This document shows, piece after piece, positions 5,741 to 8,755 of a DNA stretch of 8,755 bases. A model generated the notes under the pieces. It saw nothing but the letters and a program-made list of their open reading frames with translations, searched no databases and was not told the DNA's origin. Each line of letters begins with the position of its first letter. Positions within the stretch are counted from its first letter, which is position 1. Position numbers and translations under genes: made by a program. This stretch comes from Candidatus Zixiibacteriota bacterium (GTDB taxonomy: Bacteria; Zixibacteria; MSB-5A5; JAABVY01; JAHJOQ01): the NCBI GenBank assembly GCA_024275215.1, contig JAJRZO010000491.1:1-8755 (forward strand). The letters run 5' to 3'.

Positions 5741-6133
5741 ATGAGATTTTCTGTAGGGACTGACATAATAGACATCGAAAAGCTGCGAGGATCATACGCG
5801 CGGTGGGGACTTAAACTTATCAGACGCCTGCTCACAGACAAGGAGCACGAGTATTGCAGACACAAAGCGAATTTCCTGCAATCGGTAGCAGGGAGAGTTG
5901 CATCGAAAGAGGCTGTCTACAAAGCACTCTACAGATACGGCGTCTCAGGCTATTCATGGAAAGATATCGAAATCCTCGACGATGATACGAATGCGCCAGT
6001 AGTACATATATCAGACAGGGTGGCTAAGATCACTCCCGATGTTCAAATAGCGATCTCGATCTCACATACTGAAGAACACGCCATTGCAATGGCACTTGTC
6101 GAACTCAATAACGATTCAAATACGAATTCGTGA
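5741..6133 (+). CDS. acpS: Holo-[acyl-carrier-protein] synthase
   Basis: AcpS transfers the 4'-phosphopantetheine arm of coenzyme A to a serine of acyl carrier protein, which makes fatty acid synthesis possible. The 130 residues match the usual AcpS length. SVGTDIIDIEKL (4-15) holds the metal-binding Asp8. FLQSVAGRVASKEAVYKAL (45-63) is the signature helix with Lys56 and Glu57. YSWKDIEILDD (71-81) and ISISHTEEHAIAMALVE (105-121) complete the conserved core, so all main family landmarks are present. The short polar tail NNDSNTNS is unremarkable. The ATG at 5741 fits the normal N-terminus. It stands alone on its strand and meets the M16 lipoprotein gene tail to tail with two bases between the stops. 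The confidence in function is high; a broader Sfp-type transferase would be about twice as long. Confidence 0.96.
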   Translation: MRFSVGTDIIDIEKLRGSYARWGLKLIRRLLTDKEHEYCRHKANFLQSVAGRVASKEAVYKALYRYGVSGYSWKDIEILDDDTNAPVVHISDRVAKITPDVQIAISISHTEEHAIAMALVELNNDSNTNS

Positions 6134-6135
6134 TT

Positions 6136-7632
6136 TCACTCGAACAGTTCGGATGCTTTCAGGATCGTGATGTCATCTGCAGACAATCCAGGATCATAAG
6201 CTTTGATTTCAGCATCGGCGGTTTCAAGACTGTCACTTTTCGTTCCGGATGGATACTCGACAGATGTCGTGTCATCAAGTAATTCACTCCTGAACTTCTC
6301 AGCATCGGATACGACAGCCACAAGCAGAAAATCATCAGCAGACCAGTGGCGGGACACTGCGGATCGAATCCGTTCTAATGTCACGCCGGATATGCGATTC
6401 TCATAATCAGAAAGATACTGAGGATCATCGAAAAGCACCTGCTCGATCTCAATGCTCAATCTGCGTTCGGGGGTCTCGTAGATGAATGGAAAATGATTGA
6501 TGAGAAATTGTTTTGTTTTCTCAAAAACACTCTCGGTTATTTCGCCATTGATAATCTTTGACCATTCGAGCAGGGCGAGACGAATCGTAAACTCAGCGTT
6601 TGCTGACTTGGGATATGACCAAATCGAGAAGTATGACGGATACCACGGGATCAGTAACTCAGACATTTTCGACCAGCTATCTTGTTCGAAATGTTCGTGA
6701 TACGCATACGCGCCATAAGCCAGCCCCCGCTCAAACCTGATTGTCTGATAGAGTCTTCCGAACGCTTCCCTGTGCTGGCCGAGATATGCTCCGGCGACAA
6801 TCATCGGATAATAATCGCTGTTCTTGCGATCATAATCGACAATATTGCCAATCCGAAAATGTGTCTGTGTGCGGTTCTCTTTCTCGACAAGAACAACTTT
6901 GCGCCCCTTAACCGGCGATACCGACTGGCGCGGTCTTTCAACTGTTCCGACAGGCATCGAACTTAAATCAGCGCGTATCGAATCGTCGAAATTAGTCGGG
7001 TAATCGCCTGCAATACCGACGATGATCTTGTCCGAACCGAAATACTTGTAATAAAACGAATCGCAATCTTCGGGTGTAAACGATTTCACTGATGATTTCA
7101 ACCCCACTGTCGGGTGAGCGTATCGATGATTGGCATAGAGCGTTTGCTGAAAAACAGCAAGCGCAAGCTCGGCATCATCGCGCACGATTTCATCGATTTC
7201 ATCTGCCTGCTCGGATTTAAGCAGTGCTATCTCCCGGTCAGGAAATGTCGGATGCAATAAAATGTCCGAGAGTATCTCAAATGTCCGTGCAACATTTTCT
7301 TTCAGCGAGACACAATCAAACAGGATAGTCTCCCTGTCAACGCGGACATTTATTTCGGAACCAAGTTCCTGTAATTCAGTATCAATTTCCTCGCGGGTTC
7401 TATCCCCCGCCCCGCGCAGCATTAGATTAGCAGTGAAATGCGCAAGCCCTTCTTTTCCGACAGGATCATCAACCGACCCTGATTTCACGAGAATCTGGAT
7501 ATTGACTAATGGTATCCCCGGTTTCGCGAATTCCACAACACTGATCGGTTGCGGTTCATCTGCTTTCTCGGCAGGCGAACACGCGAGAATCAGGAGCAAC
7601 ATCGCAATAACCGAGAAACGCACGGACAACAT
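6136..7632 (-). CDS. M16-family lipoprotein, catalytically inactive subunit
   Basis: The 498-residue product has the two-lobed M16 (insulinase/processing-peptidase-like) architecture after a lipoprotein signal. Hydrophobic residues 6-17 end in ILAC, putting the lipidated Cys at 18; Ser19 is compatible with outer-membrane sorting. The zinc motif HxxEH is replaced by HFTAN (65-69), losing both the Glu and the second His, so it should not cleave peptides alone. It keeps FERGLAYGAY (300-309), the Arg/Tyr element that binds substrate in M16 enzymes, at the start of the second lobe. HPTVGLKSSVKSFTPEDC (173-190) matches the family's HPxxG region. It starts four bases after the stop of the catalytic M16 gene, with GGAG inside that gene's end as a ribosome-binding site, so the two are almost certainly made together. 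A non-proteolytic chaperone-like role alone is the alternative. Confidence 0.88.
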   Translation of the reverse strand: MLSVRFSVIAMLLLILACSPAEKADEPQPISVVEFAKPGIPLVNIQILVKSGSVDDPVGKEGLAHFTANLMLRGAGDRTREEIDTELQELGSEINVRVDRETILFDCVSLKENVARTFEILSDILLHPTFPDREIALLKSEQADEIDEIVRDDAELALAVFQQTLYANHRYAHPTVGLKSSVKSFTPEDCDSFYYKYFGSDKIIVGIAGDYPTNFDDSIRADLSSMPVGTVERPRQSVSPVKGRKVVLVEKENRTQTHFRIGNIVDYDRKNSDYYPMIVAGAYLGQHREAFGRLYQTIRFERGLAYGAYAYHEHFEQDSWSKMSELLIPWYPSYFSIWSYPKSANAEFTIRLALLEWSKIINGEITESVFEKTKQFLINHFPFIYETPERRLSIEIEQVLFDDPQYLSDYENRISGVTLERIRSAVSRHWSADDFLLVAVVSDAEKFRSELLDDTTSVEYPSGTKSDSLETADAEIKAYDPGLSADDITILKASELFE

Positions 7633-7636
7633 TCGA

Positions 7637-8755
7637 TCAATTCTCCGGCAGCGGTGACAGGGTTACGATAGTAGATTTTGACGGCGTCAGATATTTTGCG
7701 GCCGCATTTCTGATGTCGTCCGGTGTTATTTCTTCGAGCATATCATAATACTTAAACAGCATGCGGTAATTGCCTCCCTCGATATGAAAATGTCCAAGTG
7801 CGCCGCCTACTCGAAATGGCGTATCAAGCCCCTGAAGGAATTTTGTTTTCATCGGATTGACAGCTCGTTTCAGTTCGGTTTCCGAAACTGGTTGTGCGGC
7901 GAGGGCTGTGATTTCATTTTTCACAACAGCGATGATCGAATCGAATTCAACTCCATCCATGAGCGTGGCGTCGATCACAAACAAAGTCGGGTCTTTCATT
8001 TCCTCAATCCGCCCCTCCACTGACTGAACGAGATCAAGCTCCAGTTTTAGTTTTCGATACAATCGTCCGGTCTTCGAAAACAGGATATTATTAAGCACCT
8101 GCAGTGCGATCAGATCCGGTGAATCCAGATTGAGATCAGGCGCCTTGTACCCGATCAACATCATGTATGGTGAGTGAGTATCCTTGAATTCGAGATCGCG
8201 CCTGCGCGGTTTTTTCTGTACAGGTTCGTTTCTGACGCGCGAAGTCGGCGGCAGTGATCGTCTCCAGTCGCCATAGCGTTCAAATATCCATTCACCGGCC
8301 TTGTCGGGATCGAAATTGCCGCAGATCACAACCGTGCAATAATTCGGCGAATAGAATATTCTTTTGAATTCGAGCACATCATTGTAACGAAGATTCTTTT
8401 CTAGGTCTCGCTCCCATCCGATTACCGGATGGTGATATGTGTGCTTGCGGAACGCGAGCCTGTTCAGCTCCTGATACAGGTAACCGCCGGGATCGTCGTC
8501 GATTGATCTCCTGCGCTCCTCTCTGACAGGCCCAAGTTCACGGCGAAAGGCGTCGCGTGTGAATTTCAAATTCCTGATTCGATCCGATTCGATTTCAATG
8601 ATCCGCTTGAGAAACTCAGATTTTGCATTTACGAAATAGCAGGTATAATCCTCCGATGTGTATGCGTTTGTCTGTGCACCCATCGGCGCGACAGCATCGC
8701 TGAAATTCGGAAACTTCTTGGTGCCGCGAAACATCATGTGTTCCAGAACATGAGC
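7637..8755 (-). CDS. M16-family zinc peptidase, catalytic subunit (5' end outside window)
   Basis: The frame stays open to the last base of the window, so the N-terminus is missing; the ATG at 8737 is internal, because the codons before it read AHVLEH, the M16 zinc motif HxxEH. In fragment numbering His2 and His6 bind zinc and Glu5 is the catalytic base; VREER (77-81) supplies the third zinc ligand, Glu79 or Glu80. MGAQTNAYTSEDYTCYF (25-41) and HHPVIGWERDL (108-118) are typical of bacterial M16B enzymes. At the point where active single-chain members carry the Arg/Tyr substrate motif, this protein reads LELDLVQSV (238-246), so that function seems moved to the partner encoded next. A signal peptide would lie in the missing part. 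These enzymes degrade or process short peptides; the natural substrate is unknown. Confidence 0.93.
   Translation of the reverse strand, partial: AHVLEHMMFRGTKKFPNFSDAVAPMGAQTNAYTSEDYTCYFVNAKSEFLKRIIEIESDRIRNLKFTRDAFRRELGPVREERRRSIDDDPGGYLYQELNRLAFRKHTYHHPVIGWERDLEKNLRYNDVLEFKRIFYSPNYCTVVICGNFDPDKAGEWIFERYGDWRRSLPPTSRVRNEPVQKKPRRRDLEFKDTHSPYMMLIGYKAPDLNLDSPDLIALQVLNNILFSKTGRLYRKLKLELDLVQSVEGRIEEMKDPTLFVIDATLMDGVEFDSIIAVVKNEITALAAQPVSETELKRAVNPMKTKFLQGLDTPFRVGGALGHFHIEGGNYRMLFKYYDMLEEITPDDIRNAAAKYLTPSKSTIVTLSPLPEN

Noticed and set aside
5629..5865. Minus-strand open frame of 78 codons across the acpS start
   Set aside because: It overlaps the conserved N-terminus of acpS in antisense and has no recognisable features.
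7637..8737. ATG at 8737 as the start of the catalytic M16 peptidase
   Set aside because: The codons before it encode the HVLEH zinc motif in the same open frame, so the real start is outside the window.

Overview
The window looks like a chromosomal segment of a Gram-negative (diderm) bacterium that makes a Kdo-containing lipopolysaccharide. Three Kdo biosynthesis genes, an exported outer-membrane-type protein, a predicted Tat-exported copper enzyme and a lipoprotein together imply two membranes. I see no tRNA, rRNA, CRISPR array, transposase or phage gene. The taxon cannot be fixed from the sequence; a sediment or groundwater lineage outside the Proteobacteria (for example a candidate phylum such as Zixibacteria or an FCB-group relative) is only a guess.

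Left block (1-2847, + strand): the C-terminal glutaminase half of CTP synthase (pyrG, cut by the window edge), then kdsA, kdsC and kdsD. They are joined by a 4-base overlap, a 1-base gap and a 4-base overlap, and the run ends in a clear intrinsic terminator. KdsD makes arabinose-5-phosphate, KdsA condenses it with phosphoenolpyruvate, and KdsC removes the phosphate to give Kdo. CTP from PyrG is what KdsB (not in the window) would use to activate Kdo. KdsA carries the full ligand set of the metal-dependent class.

Middle block (2860-5302, - strand): a two-gene unit transcribed right to left. A Tat-signal two-domain multicopper oxidase comes first, followed 58 bases later by a predicted outer-membrane beta-barrel of unrecognised family. 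The oxidase has all four HxH pairs for a trinuclear copper centre and a type 1 copper site in domain 1, spaced like that of copper nitrite reductase. The matching site in domain 2 has lost its cysteine. Spot-checked lines here are clearly more AT-rich than the flanking operons, so this may be an acquired metal- or redox-related cassette. It is the most unusual part of the window.

The 438-base gap at 5303-5740 holds the only divergent promoter region in the window. It has a perfect -10 box inside a nested inverted repeat before the oxidase, a cluster of small stem-loops in the middle, and a -35/-10 pair whose -35 lies in another inverted repeat before acpS.

Right block: acpS (+) activates acyl carrier protein. 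It converges with a two-gene M16 peptidase operon (-), with only 2 bases between the stops. The upstream peptidase gene, cut by the window edge, keeps the zinc motif HVLEH. The downstream one is a lipoprotein whose HxxEH motif is degraded to HFTAN but which keeps the RGLAY substrate-binding motif. The pair therefore looks like a split-function heterodimer, with the lipoprotein probably holding it at a membrane facing the periplasm.
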